DNA of 64,000 nucleotides from Pyrus communis. Its lineage: Eukaryota; Streptophyta; Magnoliopsida; Rosales; Rosaceae. The position numbers and the translations under genes are program-made. The stretch spans positions 23,768,119-23,832,118 of the forward strand of contig NC_084816.1 in assembly GCF_963583255.1 (NCBI RefSeq), written 5' to 3'. Positions 12,682 through 27,526 of the stretch are shown in pieces (within the stretch, counting starts at the first letter, position 1; every line of letters starts with the position of its first letter). The notes under the pieces are model-generated. The model saw nothing but the letters and a program-made list of their open reading frames with translations, ran no database searches and was not told where the DNA came from.

Positions 12682-14754
12682 ATGGGGAGATTTCTTGGCG
12701 GGTTTGTGTTGCCTCTGCTGCTGCTAGCAGGTAATCAAGTTCAAATGCAAATGCAAATGCCTTTGTTTTTTTTGTTTTTTTGCCAATGTTGGAAATTTAA
12801 TTGCAACTCAAAAAGCTACCATCTTTTTTCTTACAGCTGCTATTATCAACTGGAGCGTCCTCTCTCTGGTCAATTTGATAGCGTTTCTTCTTATTCTATT
12901 TAATGCACCGAAACTAGGTAAGCTAACTGCTCTGTGTGAATTTTCCAGCTTGGTTTCAACATTTCGAATGAATTTAGGTAGACATGGTACCAAGTGAAAA
13001 TGTTATTGTGAGATACTAGGAAACTATGTGCAAAATGTGCTTATGGATTACTAATTTCTTGTTAGTGAGTTGACATGTAAATGATGTAATTCCTCATATG
13101 CAACGGGTTTTCTTGATATGACTATGTTAGCTACATGAGACTAGCTAAAGTTTTGACTTTGCCCGAAAACAATGTGAATTGTGAAAGAGTGTTTCAGGTC
13201 ACAATCACTTAGTTAAGTTCATACTGCACATTGACTGTTGCATGAGGTGCATTGACTCGCCAGTCCGTAAATTCAATCATGTGCCTCAGTTATTTCATGA
13301 ACGTGATAGCACGATTCTGCAGTATTCTTTCTTTTGTTTTCGTTGTCACAGATGGTTATTGTGTGTTTATGTATAAGGAACGGAGAAACATATTATGCAG
13401 TTATGGATTCCATAATAATATCTTTAGTAGGAAGTTCGACTACGGTTTAAAATATAATTGTCATGATTCCTTTTTCAATGCATCTATGAGGGTCAGATTT
13501 GGTTGTCCTGAGTAGCTATGTCCACCCACATAGATGCCAAATTTATGCATAAATTCTGTGAACTTCTTTTAACAATAAAGGAACATGAATTTTTGGGTAT
13601 CCGTTCAAGTTTTATTTAAGATCTCACTCAATGTCGAACCTTGGGTTGGGTTCATGCAAAATTTGCTGTTATCAATGCAATTTATGAGACAAAAGATAAA
13701 TGTTTTCGTATTTTTATGCTGCTTCTGATTATCCTAAATGCTGGAATTACTTATATAATTAACTTTACTTCTTCTGACAGTGTTTCTTTTTGCAGGATTT
13801 CATTTTGGAAGGCGGCTTTTATTGTCATGGATCATTGTTATATTTTCTTTATTTGTTATTTTTTCTCAAGTGATATATCTTGTTATATGGGCTATCGAGG
13901 GAAATAAATGGAGCGGAGTGGATGCTTGGTGGGCAAATCTTATTGGATTCATGATGTATGAATTTGCTTTTGTTTCTACTTTAATCTCACATCACTTTAT
14001 TTTATACACATACATTTATACAGTGTTTTGTGTGTGCTTTTGCAGATTGCAGTCATGGAAATCTCCTCTCGTGCTATACTTTTTACTCTTACAACTATCA
14101 GTAGTTGCTGTTGCTTTAGTTGATTTGTATGGAAACAGATTTGGTCTTGTTTCATCATGTGATTCATGTTGGGGTCGTTTCTCATCAACCATCGAACGAC
14201 TAATTTGTAAGTAATTAATTGCCCGGATTTATTTTTTTTCTATTTGGTTTTTATGTCTGATTTGTCCTTTCAACCCATATAACATTAAATACATAAAGAA
14301 ATCCAATTGTAATGTATAAAGCTTGGATACGGTTCTTGTTATGCATTTGATTTTCTTCTTGGGACGATGTTCTTGCAAATTTTTAAAGATGCTTTTAGCA
14401 GTTAATTTGTTCACCTTATTAATCTTATGTTAAAATGGCATATACATGCCCGTGTGTAATCATCAGTTATCAATTGGTTAAGTTGATCATATCAGAATTA
14501 ATCATACAAAAGTAACAACTGATTTGGATTATTTCTTTGTTCCTTCTGGAAGGTTCTCATCTTAGAGTTGCTGCCTTGTTGCTGTTGCCTGCCATTCAGT
14601 TGGTTGTTGGAATTAGCCGTCCTTCATGGGTTTCTCTACCCTTTTTTATTGGGAGCTGCATTGGTCTTGTGGATTGGTCTTTGTCAAGTAATTTTCTAGG
14701 ACTTTTCAGGTGATTTCCTTGTAATCCATCATTCGTCACTGGATGATATTGTTG

Positions 14755-14787
<33 letters not shown>

Positions 14788-17700
14788 CACACACACACAC
14801 ACACACACACTATCTGTCTATATGTCTATCTATGTACACATCTGCTTTAGTTAGTTTCGCTTCTGTTGCTCATGGTTGCATCTATGGGTTTGAAGGTGGT
14901 GGAAGCCTTTTCACTTGTATGCAGGTTTCAACATTGTCTTGCTTTATGTGTATCAGCTCCCTGTGGAGTTTCCGGATTTGTTACGATGGGTAGCTGAGTT
15001 CATTGGTCTGTTCAAAATAACTTTACATTCGGACTGGACTGAATTTTGTTCATGCTGCTCTCTTTTACTATTCTACATCATGGTATGGATATGTTTTATG
15101 TCTTCTACAAATTCAACACAGTTTATGTAGTAGGATACTTAAAAACCATTGATTTCAGCTTATCTACAGTTAGGTTCTGCAGGTTTGATAATGTAATAAT
15201 TATTTCCTGGGTGATACTGTTACATTATTCAAGTTAATCTGACCATAAAATATTTAAAAATTTGTGTATGAAAGTGTAAACTATAGTTCAAAGTTGTGAT
15301 ATGGCTAAAGTGTGTGATATGTGCGCCAATCCCATATTACTTATCAAATGTGTATGTCGTCCATGGTACTTTATTGCATAAGTGCTTCAGTGCTTACTTT
15401 TTGTGGTTTCTCTTTTACATTTTCTCCCTTCTAATGCAGCTATCCTGTGTTAAATGTGATCTGGAGGAAATGGATTTTATTTTATCCATGAAAGAAAATA
15501 ACTTGACGGAGCAACTTCTTCCCTCGAAGCATTCATTCTTTATTCGTGAATCTAGGTAATATTCTTGGATGCTGTAACATCTTGTCATCTGGTTCACAGT
15601 GTGCCGTCTCCTTTAATCATTCCCTTCAATGCATATAAGTTAACTATTTGATTTTGTTCTAAGTTCTAACATAGAGGGAGGAAGACCTTCTGTATTCCTA
15701 CTCTAAGTCCATATCTTTGATCTTGCTGAAGCAGAGTTTTGAATAGAACATGATATGTAGCAGGATAAGTACATGCAAAACCATTTGTTGGATATAAGAT
15801 CAGAACATGATAGGTTGGGCTCATTTAACATATAGAAAGTTTGGAATGAATCTGACTAAAGCTGCAACCCATATCAGAGGCCAGTGATTTTTAAAGAACA
15901 TGGTAGATGAAATTAGAGTAATCCAAGTCAACAAATTCTTGGAGTTCAGTTTCTTAGAATCTTCCCCCAGTAAATAAATGAAAAAGAGCCTGTAGTTTTC
16001 TGGTAGCACATTAAACAATGTCAAGATCAAAAGACTTTGCAGGGTCGACCCTTCATCAAGCCTACAATTTTTTTTTTTTTTTTCATTTTTTTCTTGTGAA
16101 AGAGCTAAGATTGATATTGTCAGAAAGATTGTGATGATAACCCATCAGTCAACATCACATAGTTGACATGTCGCAGACGATGTTTATCCATGTTTATGCC
16201 AACCCCCCCCCCCCTGCCCCCCGCGCCGCGGCCGCCACCTTAAGCGCTAGATCCCTGTTTGGATTCTGTTTTAGTTGATCCTTGAGGCTATACCCGGCAT
16301 AAAATACTTTGCGACTAATAAAAAAATATCTCCTTATTTGTTCTGATGATTTGTTTGCCTTCAATTATTGCATAACTAAAATTTTTTTTTTGCTGGATCT
16401 AGTGTAACTGGTTACTTCTCTCTGTTGGAACCTTTATAATTGTCAGTGTGTTTGCTTGCAGCTTAAGTAATTGTTTATTGTTTTCAGATCTGGTGTAAGG
16501 CATACCAATGTTTTATTGACTGGAGCGGTTTTCCGGACCTTTAGTATCAACTTCTTCACATATGGTTTCCCAGTATGTATTCCTATACTCTCTTCTTCTT
16601 GACTGAACAACATCATGATGTTTATTGAGGCTGAATTGACCCATGCATGCCATCTTTTTGAAGGTGAAGATGAGGCAGTTGTGAATTTAAGTGCTTGATT
16701 TTAATGTGTGGGGCATTGGGTATCTATTTAGTTCGAACCATCATCTAGGGATCTTACTTGCCATACCAAATTGTTCATTTAGGTTTTATGTTTTTCCAAT
16801 CCAGTGAGAACAAGGTTCTCGTTACTTGCTATTTTTTGGTTTCCAAAAATAAACTCATTGTAACAATATGGATATGCTCTTTTTTTCTACTAAAGTTTTG
16901 GACTTGGAAACTTAAGATAAAGTATTTATTTTATTAAATTAAGATTAACTGGAAATTTAAAAGTTTAGGTAGATAAAGTGGCCAGGTAGGAAATTAAGCG
17001 GCTAAGACTGGACAGAAGTAGTACAAAAATATTAAAATACATTGACTTAATAGGAGATATTTCATAACCTCAGATGAGTAGGACAATGGAAAGTATGATG
17101 ATGAACTGATGATGATACAAATACATTATTGTAGTCTTTTTCATGCACCATTTGGTATTTGGTAGTTTTGCAATAATTTCATCTCTCTTTTTTCTTATTC
17201 AAATGATTGAGTTCTTTAGCTTGAGTTGGTGAGTGACTTGTTTAGGGTTTGTATAATAAGGTTTGGCAGAGGCCATGTAAGGTAGAGTTTGGGAGGAAAA
17301 CTGGGTTGTGACATTTTTTTTAACTTATGAGTTTCCGGTTTTTCATTTAATTGCATCTGGCTGAAATTGTTGTTCTAAGATCTATATTCTTTTCAGTCTT
17401 TATTAATTGGCTTTTATGGTGAATTTGACAGGTTTCCTTGTTTGCTCTTTCGTTTTGGAGTTTTCATTTTGCAAGTATATGTGCATTTTTGCTACTTGCA
17501 TATGTTGGCTACATCATATATGCCTTCCCTTCCTTATTCCGTTTGCATCGACTGAACGGGCTGCTGCTTGTCTTCATTCTCTTGTGGGCTGCTAGCACAT
17601 ATATTTTCAATGTAGCATTTGCATTCTTGAATCGGAAAATCGGGAAGGTAGTACTCTCTTTCTGGTGATGTTTCATGTCTGAATTTAACAGAAAATGATT

Positions 17701-20700
17701 GGAAGTTAACTATTTTGATTACATGGTCAGAACATGGACATATGGGAGATGATTGGGTTGTGGCATTATCCCATACCTGGATTCTTTCTGCTTGCACAAT
17801 TTTGTCTTGGAATACTGGTTGCCTTGGGTAATCTTGTGAACAACTCGGTTTTCCTTTGCTTGTCTGATGAGGATGGACAACCTTCAAATGACAACAGTAC
17901 TGTAGAAGGTATTGAGATACAATATGAAACCAATTGATCGAATAACTAGTAGCTCTTGTTGTTTCTTCTATGTGGTAGTGGGGGGTTGCTAGATGGCTCT
18001 GCTTAGGTTAAGTTATATGTTTGTCTAGTCTTTTTCTCCACACTCACGCAGATTTTGTTCCATTGAATTTAACTTAAGTTACGCATATACTTAGGTCATT
18101 TCTAATTATATCCCGTTATATCCTTTATCATAGGCGAGGGAGAGACCAAAGTATTGCTAGTGGCCACAATTGCTTGGGGACTGCGCAAAAGTTCCCGAGC
18201 TATCATGCTGGCACTGATATTTCTAATTGCCATGAAACCTGGTTTCATCCATGCTGTATATGGTATGTATCAAATCAGTATCTAATTTACTTAGTTATTA
18301 GTTCATGAAATTTACTGTTAGCAACTTAGCATGATGCCTTTTGTTCAGTCTTATTTCTTTATCTAGTAATGATGAAATTAATGCTTAAATTACAACATAC
18401 TACAGTTTTCTAATTAGTTTTATGTTTTGACTTGTGATTCAGTGATATTCTTTTTGATGTATCTTTTGAGCCACAACATTAACAGAAAAATGCGCCAGTC
18501 CTTGATTCTCCTATGTGAGGTTCACTTTGCACTATTGTATATCATTCAGATTAATCCGATCTCTGATACTTTGGAGAAAAAAGGCACTTTGAGTGCAGAA
18601 ATCTTATCACAATTAGGTATGCAACTGTTTTCTCATATGAGACTTTTATTATGCTTTATGTCAGAAACTGCTGCCAAAAGAAAAATTAAATGTCTAGTGA
18701 TATTATCTTTTCTGGAAATGATGCAGGTCTTCTTCAACATGAAAGCTCGTGGGACTTTTTGCAGATAGCTTTGCTTGCTTGCTTCTGTGCAATTCATAAC
18801 CATGGTTTTGAAATGCTATTTTCGTTCTCAGCAATTGTGCAGCATACACCTAGCCGTCCATTTGGTTTCAGCATTTTGAAAGCTGGTCTGAATAAATCAG
18901 TTTTGCTGTCAGTGTATGCCTCCTCAGCCATTCAGTACAGCCATGATAATCCTTCTTATGGTATCATTTCATCCTTGATATATTTATTTATTATTTTCAT
19001 GAATGTGGCCAAATCTGGTCTCTTGACAATTGCAGAATAAATTTGAAAGTTGGTCTGAACCATCTCATTTACTCTCAAGTGATAATCTAGTGAATGCTTC
19101 GTCAGAGTGATGTAGATGGTGTCAAATGAATTACCATAAGAAAGAAAATGTGAAATGAATGATTCATTCGTTTGAGTTGGATCTTAGATTGGATTGCAGT
19201 TGAAGTTGGGCTTTTAGAAATCAGTCCCTGATTTCTCTTATGTGTACTTAACCCATGCGATTGTGCACACAAAGAAAAAAACGGTTACTCAAATTGCAGG
19301 GTCCACTAGAAACAGAGTTATTTGATAACATACTTTGGGATGCTACAAATGCGTGTATGGTGAAGTATGTAATGAATATTTGATGAAATGGAACAGATCC
19401 AATAAAACTTCTCAAAACTATACATTGTTGGTTTCCTTCTCAAAAGTCTATGTTTTTGGTTTTATAAATCAACCTTGTATTTTAGGACCATCTAAAGCAG
19501 ACATTTTTCTACTACTTCTAGTGTTCTCTTTAATTACTGTTGACATTGATATTTTCTGATTTGTTTTCTCTTTCCAGAGAGAAGAATTGCATTATTCCTC
19601 GGTGCAATTGGGCAGAAGTTTTTATCTGTGTACCGATCATGTGGAACCTACATTGCCTTTCTGACAATTCTCCTTACTGTATACTTGGTGAGACCCAACT
19701 ATATATCATTTGGGTACATATTCCTTCTCCTTGTTTGGATCATTGGAAGACAACTTGTCGAGAGAACAAAAAAGCGCCTTTGGTTCCCATTGAAAGCATA
19801 TGCAATTGTGGTGTTTATCTTTATCTATAGCTTGAGCAGTTTCCCGAGCATTGAGCTGTGGTTGTCCAAGTTCATAGACCTTTACTTTTATCTAGGTTAT
19901 GACTCAGAAGCTTCATCTTTGCAAAATGTTTGGGAATCCCTAGCAGTCTTGATTGTGATGCAACTTTATAGCTATGAGAGAAGGCAGAGCAGGTATAACA
20001 GGTCAGATGATGCCCATGTGTTGGAATTTGGAGTGCTTGGGTTTGTAAAGCGGTTTGTCATTTGGCACAGCAACAAGATCCTGTTTATTGCATTATTCTA
20101 TGCATCTTTATCTCCAATAAGCGCCTTTGGCTTCTTTTATCTACTTGGCCTCGTCATCTGTTCATCTTTACCTAAAGCTTCACATTTCCCATCTAAATCA
20201 TTCTTGGTTTACACAGGATTTCTAGTAACAACTGAGTACCTTTTTCAGATGTGGGGTAGACAGGCTGCAATGTTTCCTGGACAAAAGCACTCTTATATTT
20301 CCCTTTTTTTGGGTTTCCGTGTATTTAAACCGGGATTTTGGGGTCTAGAATCTGGCTTGAGAGGAAAAGTTCTGGTGATTGCTGCATGCACTCTTCAATA
20401 TAATGTTTTTCGCTGGTTGGAAAAGATGCCAAGTACTATCCTGAACAAAGGAAAGTGGGAAGAGCCTTGTCCATTGTTTGTCTCAGCAGAAGATGCCGAT
20501 GCCAATATTAATGGCTCCATCCCAAGTGAGGATAACAAGCAATCAACAGATTCCAAAGCGATTTCAGTGAAACGAGAAGGGGCTAGGAGCCAATCATGGC
20601 CCTTTTTTATCCCTGGTTCATCGCAGTTGCCTAACCATGTGTCCCCTAAAACAGGAGATTCTGAGGGTAGTAGCAATAACAAATATTCATTTGGGTACAT

Positions 20701-23700
20701 TTGGGGCAGCACCAAGGAGAGTCATAAATGGAACAAGAAGCGGATTCTTGCCTTGAGAAAGGAGAGATTTGACACACAGAAGCATATCGCAAAAATCTAT
20801 TTGAAATTCTGGATGGAGAATATGTTTAACCTCTTTGGTCTTGAGATAAACATGATTGCATTGCTTCTTGCAAGCTTTGCTTTATTGAATGCCATTTCTA
20901 TGGTATACATTGCGTTACTTGCTACATGTATTATTTTGAATCGGCATATTATACGTAAACTATGGCCCATATTAGTTTTCCTGTTTGCATCCATTCTCAT
21001 CCTCGAGTACTTTGCCATCTGGAGGAGTCTCTGGTCTCTAAGTCAGCCTGATGAGACTAATGCACATTGCCATGATTGCTGGAAAAGCTCAACCATGTAT
21101 TTCAGTTACTGCAAATACTGCTGGTTAGGTATTACTCTCGTAGCCATCTGAGGCATACACACACAGGCGCGCACACTACACACAAATATACACATGCATG
21201 ACCACACAGAAACACTATTTTTATTTTCTTTTCTGAACACTATCCTTTCGAAGGGATACATGCTTTCTGAATTACTAAATTTATTTAGTTTCTTTGCTGA
21301 ATTAGAGAGTGTTGCAGAAAATTGATATGGATTATTACTCCATTGGTGTTCAAGTTTCAAGACAATTTTTTTTTTTTGTCTGACCTTATATCTTGTTTCC
21401 TTTTCTATTTCAGTTGTTATGTAGATCAATTCATTCCCTTTAAATTATTAACAATATATACCACTTATGCTAGGACTTATTGTCGATGATCCGCGAATGC
21501 TTATCAGCTACTTTGCCGTCTTCATGCTTGCTTGTTTTAAACTTCGTGCTGATAATTTGTCCGGATTCTCGGTGTCATCAACTTACCGTCAAGTGATATC
21601 TCAACGTAATAATTTATTTGTGTGGAGAGACCTCTCTTTCGAAACCAAAAGCATGTGGACCTTCTTTGACTACCTGAGGCTTTACTGCTACTGCCATCTA
21701 TTGGATCTTGTGCTAGCATTGGTGTTGATTACTGGAACTATTGAGTATGACATTTTGCACCTTGGTTATCTTGCTTTTGCGCTGGTTTTCTTTCGGGTGA
21801 GACTTGAAATACTAAAGAAGAGGAACAAGATATTTAAGTTCTTGCGCATATACAACTTTGCTCTTATCGTTCTTTCTCTTGCATACCAATCTCCTTTCGT
21901 GGGGGAGTTCTGTGCTGGAAAGTGTGAGACCGTAGATTACGTATTTGAGATGATTGGATTTTATAAGTATGATTATGGGTTTCGGATTACTGCAAGATCA
22001 GCTCTCGTTGAAATTATCATTTTTATGCTGGTATCACTTCAGTCCTATATGTTCTCCTCCCCAGAGTTTGATTATGTTTCTCGTTATCTTGAAGCTGAGC
22101 AAATTGGTGCGATTGTGCGTGAGCAAGAAAAGAAAGCTGCATGGAAAACTGCACAGTTAAAACATATTCGTGAATCTGAGGAGAAGAAACACCAGCGTAA
22201 CCTGCAAGTGGAGAAAATGAAGTCAGAGATGCTCAACCTGCAAATCCAGCTCCACAGCATGAATTCAGTTACTAATTGCGGTGACTCTCCTGCTGTCAGT
22301 GAAGGCCTAAGAAGGAGGAGGAGTACTTCTCTTAACTCGAACAACGATCGGGGGACCTCTGACAAAGAAGGATTACAACTGAAAAAGGAACAGATACTTA
22401 GAGAGGATTCATTATATCCTTTTGAATTGCATGAATCTCCTGCACCAGTGAATGTGGAAACCCCAACAGTGATGGACTCTGCGAGAGATTCAATAGAATC
22501 TCTTAACTGTGAGATCACTGAAGTTGACGATGATGTTGCTGATGGCATATTTTTCACTTCTTCAGAAAAGAAGGACAAAGTTAAAGGGAAGGCAAGGGAA
22601 AGCCCACTAATATCTGCAGTTCATCTACTAGGTGATGGCGTTTCCCAGGTACAGTCGATTGGAAATCAGGCAGTTAACAACCTTGTAAGCTTTTTGAACA
22701 TTGATCATGAGTTTGATGTCAGTGAGCACTCTTCTGTTGAGGATGGGGTATATGATGAAATGGAGAGCCAGAAAGTTAAGGTGTCCTTTAACCGTTCATC
22801 TTCCGTGCAGTCCGACATGAGTTCTGATGCAACAAGTCTGCAGTTAGGAAGGATCCTCCGTCACATATGGTCCCAAATGCGATCCAACAATGATATTGTG
22901 TGTTATTGTTGTTTTATCCTTGTCTTTTTATGGAACTTCAGTTTGCTTTCTATGGTGTATCTGGCAGCTTTATTCTTGTACGCACTATGTGTAAATTCTG
23001 GTCCAAGTTACATCTTCTGGGTTGTTATGCTGATTTACACAGAAGTCTATATTTTGCTTCAGTATCTGTACCAGATTATCATCCAGCACTGGGCTTTCAG
23101 TGTTGCTTCAGACTTGCTTCGCGAATGGGGATTTCCTGAACATAAAATCACATCTTCTTTTGTGGTCAGTTCATTACCTCTCTTTCTTGTCTACTTATTT
23201 ACCCTCTTACAGAGCTCTATAACCGCAAAAGATGGTGAGTGGATGTCGTCTACAGACTTTGACTTCTATAGGAGGAATGCTTTCCATGGGAATGAGATTC
23301 CTGTCAGTTATAGCTGGAGTCAGAAAATAAAGAAGTTGCTGCAAATAATGGAAAATGCAATAAAATCAATAATCAGAAGCTTCTTTAGGTACTGGAATTC
23401 ACTGACACAGGGAGCAGATTCCCCTCCTTACTTTATTCAGGTGTCTATGGATGTGCGCTCATGGCCAGAGGACGGGATTCAGCCAGAAAAGATTGAGTCT
23501 GGAGTAAATCAATTGCTTAAAATCATTCATGATGAAAGGTGCATGGAGAAAACCCCTAATCTATGCCCTTTCGCTAGCAGGGTGCATGTCCAAAGCATTG
23601 AAAGGAGTCAAGAAAATGCAAATGTAGCCTTGGTTGTTTTTGAGGTGGTATATGCCTCCCCCGTGACAGAGTGTGGCGATTCAATAGAATGGTACAAGTC

Positions 23701-26700
23701 ACTTACTCCAGCAGCTGATGTGGCGAAGGAAATTCTTAAAGCACAAGATGCTGGGTTTGTTGAAGAAATAGGATTTCCATACCCTATACTCTCTGTTATT
23801 GGAGGAGGCAAGAGGGACATTGATCTGTATGCATATGTATTTGGTGCCGATCTGACTGTTTTCTTTTTAGTCGCCATGTTCTACCAATCCGTCATAAAAA
23901 ATAAAAGTGAGTTTCTTGATGTGTATCAGCTTGAAGATCAGTTTCCGAAAGAGTTTGTATTCATCTTAATGGTTAGTTATTTTTTCATCATTTTCTGTCA
24001 TGCTTGGTGAAAAATCAAGTACTTTAAGATCTATTGCAAAAAGCATGGAGTTACAAGTTTGAAGTTAAATAACTCACCTTTTGTTCTTGGTTTATACCAA
24101 AAGCTATGGTGGAGGAATTCATTGCACTGTTTCTTTTTCGGTCCACGAATTTGTATCATTTATTATGGTTAATAAGACTGAAATGTATAATGTTATCTAA
24201 ATTGATAAAAGGTTTAAGTGATTTTTTGTGCAGATTATCTTTTTCTTGATCGTGCTTGACCGCATAATCTATCTCTGTTCATTTGCCACCGGAAAAGTGA
24301 TTTTCTATCTTTTCAACCTCATCCTCTTCACATATTCAGTAACAGAGTATGCTTGGAACATGGAGCCTTCCCACCGACATGCTGGAGGATTAGCACTCCG
24401 TGCTATATTTCTTGCAAAAGCAGTTTCTTTAGCACTGCAGGCTATACAACTCCGACATGGAATTCCTCATAAAAGCACTTTGTACCGGCAGTTTTTGACT
24501 AGTGAGATTTCAAGAATTAATTATTTGGGATATCGACTATACCGCGCTCTGCCTTTCCTTTATGAACTGAGATGTGCACTTGACTGGTCATGCACAACCA
24601 CATCTTTGACCATGTATGATTGGCTGAAAGTGAGTTTCTAAACCTATCTGGAGCATTCCATTATACTTAATCTTGCATAAAACTAAAAGATAAAACTTCA
24701 ACTTTCAAAACTATGCACTGAATCATCACTGGAGTGCCATCAGTTATCATTACCGTGTTCGTTTATTGATATTGCTATCATTGTTGAAATATGAATAATT
24801 TATAGAGAAACCTAAAAGAGTGGGATCACATTGTGTGTTGAAATTAATGGGATGGTTAGATTCGTAAGAACCACCACAGCTAGTATATCTTATTCTCCCT
24901 GTAAATACCTTGGTCAAAACATTATTTGATTGCTTATATGTAAATATATGTATATTTTCAGAATACATGAACATTTGCATGTTGTTTCCGTAACTGACTG
25001 GCTTTCTATTTAGCTGGAGGACATACATGCAAGCTTGTACCTTGTCAAATGTGACGCAGTCTTGAATAGAGCAACGCACAAACAAGGAGATAAGCAAACG
25101 AAAATGACCAAATGCTGCAACGGGATATGTCTGTTTTTCATATTGATTTGTGTTATTTGGGCTCCAATGCTGGTAATTAATGTTCACCCACAGATACTGA
25201 TTACCAATTTGTATCATGAGTTCATAAAGTAAATGGTTTTGCTCAGTCTTAGGCAATCTGGCACACACAAACAAGTAGACATACTAACCTGTGCTTTAAT
25301 ATTAAGTTTACTATTGGAGTAGAAGAAACAGTTGGTTATTTTCTGAATCATGCATCAAAAACTCCTTTGCTCCTTGCAGATGTACAGCAGTGGTAACCCG
25401 ACGAACATTGAAAATCCCATCAAAGATGCCAGTGTTCAGGTTGACATAAAGACAGCGAGTGGAAGATTGACCCTGTATCAAACCACCCTTTGTGAAAAGT
25501 TCCAATGGGACAAACTTGATTCTGATGTTAATCTCGATCCTGAAGGTTATCTGGATACCTATAATAAGAAAGACGTCCAGTTGATATGTTGCGAATCTGA
25601 TGCTAGTACTTTGTGGCTTATCCCCGATGTAGTTCAAACCAGATTCATTCGGTCCCTTGATTGGGACCCCAACATGGCTATATCTTTTACTTGGGTACTT
25701 TCCAGGGATAGACCCAAGGGCAAGGAAACTGTGAAATATGAAAGAAGTTTGGAGTCTCAGGATCTTCCAAAACAGTCAGATGTCCAAAAGGTTCTCAATG
25801 GCTCCATAAACAGCTTTAGGATATACAACATTTATCCAAGATACTTCCGTGTCACTGGTTCTGGTGATGTCAGACTGTTGGAATTAGAGGTACCCTTTCT
25901 CGCGCATGCATGTTTTACTAACTCGAGTACCGTATCTGCATGTCAGTTCTATCTGTTGCGTTTCTGCAGTAATTTGTATAGCAGTTATTTGTTAAAACTA
26001 CTGAAATACGATTTACAGGATAATTTCATTAGCGCTGACCTTGTTCTGAATCGCGTAAATTATGAGTGGTGGTCCTTCCACGACATCAATTCATCAGATG
26101 TCAATGGGTGTGGAGGTTTGACAGGACCGATGGCCATCATCGTATCTGAGGAAACACCGCCACGTAAGTTTACCAAAAGCATCATGTGTCATTTCATATG
26201 CTCGTTTTCTCTTGGCTAAAATTGCTTTTTTTCTTCATTTTCGGGTGATATTCAGAGGGTATTCTCGGTGACACCCTGAGCAAGTTCAGCATTTGGGGTC
26301 TCTACATAACATTTGTTCTTGCTGTTGGCCGCTTTATCAGACTTCAATGCTCTGACTTGCGAATGAGAATCCCCTATGAGAACCTTCCTTCCTGTGATAG
26401 GTAAAGCCAATTTAATAAAAATTTAGAAGCATTTTTATTAGAAGCACGTTGAAATCATTAATAACCCAGAATCACTTAGAAGTGCTTTTAGCCATTCTAG
26501 AAGCACTTCCGAACAGGCCCTTGCTTGCTCGGTTGGTCTGACATGGGTTTTGTATGATATTTTCTTATGTACAGGTTGATAGCAATCTGTGAAGATATAT
26601 ATGCTGCAAGAGCAGAGGGTGAGCTTGGAGTTGAAGAGGTCTTATACTGGACGCTGGTGAAGATTTACAGGTCACCACACATGCTGCTCGAATACACGAA

Positions 26701-26710
26701 ACCGGATTAG
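12682..26710 (+). CDS. PIEZO1: PIEZO mechanosensitive ion channel, complete, 21 exons, 2,488 residues
   Basis: Exons: 12682-12730, 12837-12917, 13796-13955, 14046-14206, 14553-14709, 14896-15082, 15440-15555, 16488-16572, 17432-17647, 17731-17908, 18134-18262, 18443-18616, 18727-18960, 19578-21128, 21474-23971, 24234-24629, 25014-25172, 25380-25889, 26019-26163, 26256-26400, 26575-26710. They sum to 7,467 nt with no stop until TAG at 26,708. PIEZOs are trimeric stretch-activated cation channels; in plants they act in root-cap mechanosensing and at the vacuole membrane. The protein is a long series of membrane helices (start MGRFLGGFVLPLLLLAAAII). A charged coiled coil lies at about residues 1365-1423 (EAEQIGAIVREQEKK). 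Near the C terminus come the outer helix (CLFFILICVIWAPML), the cap (about 2178-2395), the inner helix (IWGLYITFVLAVGRFI) and the conserved MRIPYENLPSCDR tail. Length is close to the Arabidopsis protein. Confidence 0.96.
14756..14809. repeat. Compound microsatellite (TC)n(AC)n in PIEZO intron 5
   Basis: About 14 TC units then about 12 AC units, immediately downstream of exon 5. Likely length-variable. Confidence 0.95.
16203..16238. repeat. C-run and GC-rich patch in PIEZO intron 7
   Basis: A run of about 12 C followed by ccgcgccgcggccgcc, including a gcggccgc octamer, inside otherwise AT-rich intron. Confidence 0.85.
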
Positions 26711-27522
26711 TTCTCCTCTATCTAGGTTTAAATTGCTGACATTAGGTTTCACTAACACCCGTTATAGAAGGAATGCAGAACAAATTCTTTTTCCGGCCAT
26801 TGAAAACGCCGGCATTCGTGCTGCTTGTTCTTCATTTTTTAACATAGGTTTGCCTAATCACAGAGGGATTAGTTGTTACATGTACACAATGTATTATTTT
26901 GAAAAGGATTTTGATTTGTCATGTATGTATGGTTCAATACAAGTTCAAGAAAAAAAAGCCAGTGTGTGTTTAAAGAACAAGATTTTACAGTAAATTTACA
27001 TCTCCTCGTTTACACGTATACATTGGAGTAAAAATTAAACTAATTCTAATGGCCAAATGGAAAATTGAGATCCAAAAATTATATTTACATTTGATTTTAC
27101 ACTTTCTGGAGACGTAGATAGGAGTTCTGGATAGATGGATATTTGAGACTCCGTTTAATTTTCTTTTTGATTGGCGAGATCCTCCATTGAAAGATTTAGA
27201 AATGCGTGTATTTATGTTTTTATTTATATTTTTCATATGATGGAAAGTTCGTCGAAATGTGAAAATTTAAAATGAAACTTTTGAAATATTATATGACCGT
27301 TTGTCGGCATTTAAATGATATATTAGAAATATCGATGAAATTTGTCGATTTTAACCAAAATTTCTCCGCTATAGAGTAAACTTCACCTTGCAAACTCTTT
27401 TTCTGATTTTCCAATATTTCCTGTATCGAAAAAATTTCTATCTTTTTATGATTTTTCAATATTTCCAGTATCGAATAAATTTCAATCACTAATTGATGCA
27501 GATGGCTGAGCAACAAGTACAC
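26711..27522. other. PIEZO1 3'UTR and AT-rich spacer
   Basis: The first 250 bp or so is probably PIEZO 3'UTR, because it is duplicated together with the last exon at 28,976-29,370. The remainder is AT-rich with an internal short repeat (ttttccaatatttcc, ttttcaatatttcc, at 27,408-27,475). No gene recognised. Confidence 0.5.
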
Positions 27523-27526
27523 ATGT

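Noticed and set aside
14596..14808. Minus-strand frame starting MCVCVCV with alternating RE residues
   Set aside because: It is a translation of the TC/AC microsatellite in PIEZO intron 5.
23972..24010. Continuation of PIEZO exon 15 frame to a stop at 24,010
   Set aside because: A donor at 23,972 and an acceptor at 24,233 join conserved PIEZO sequence; the frame beyond 23,971 is intron.
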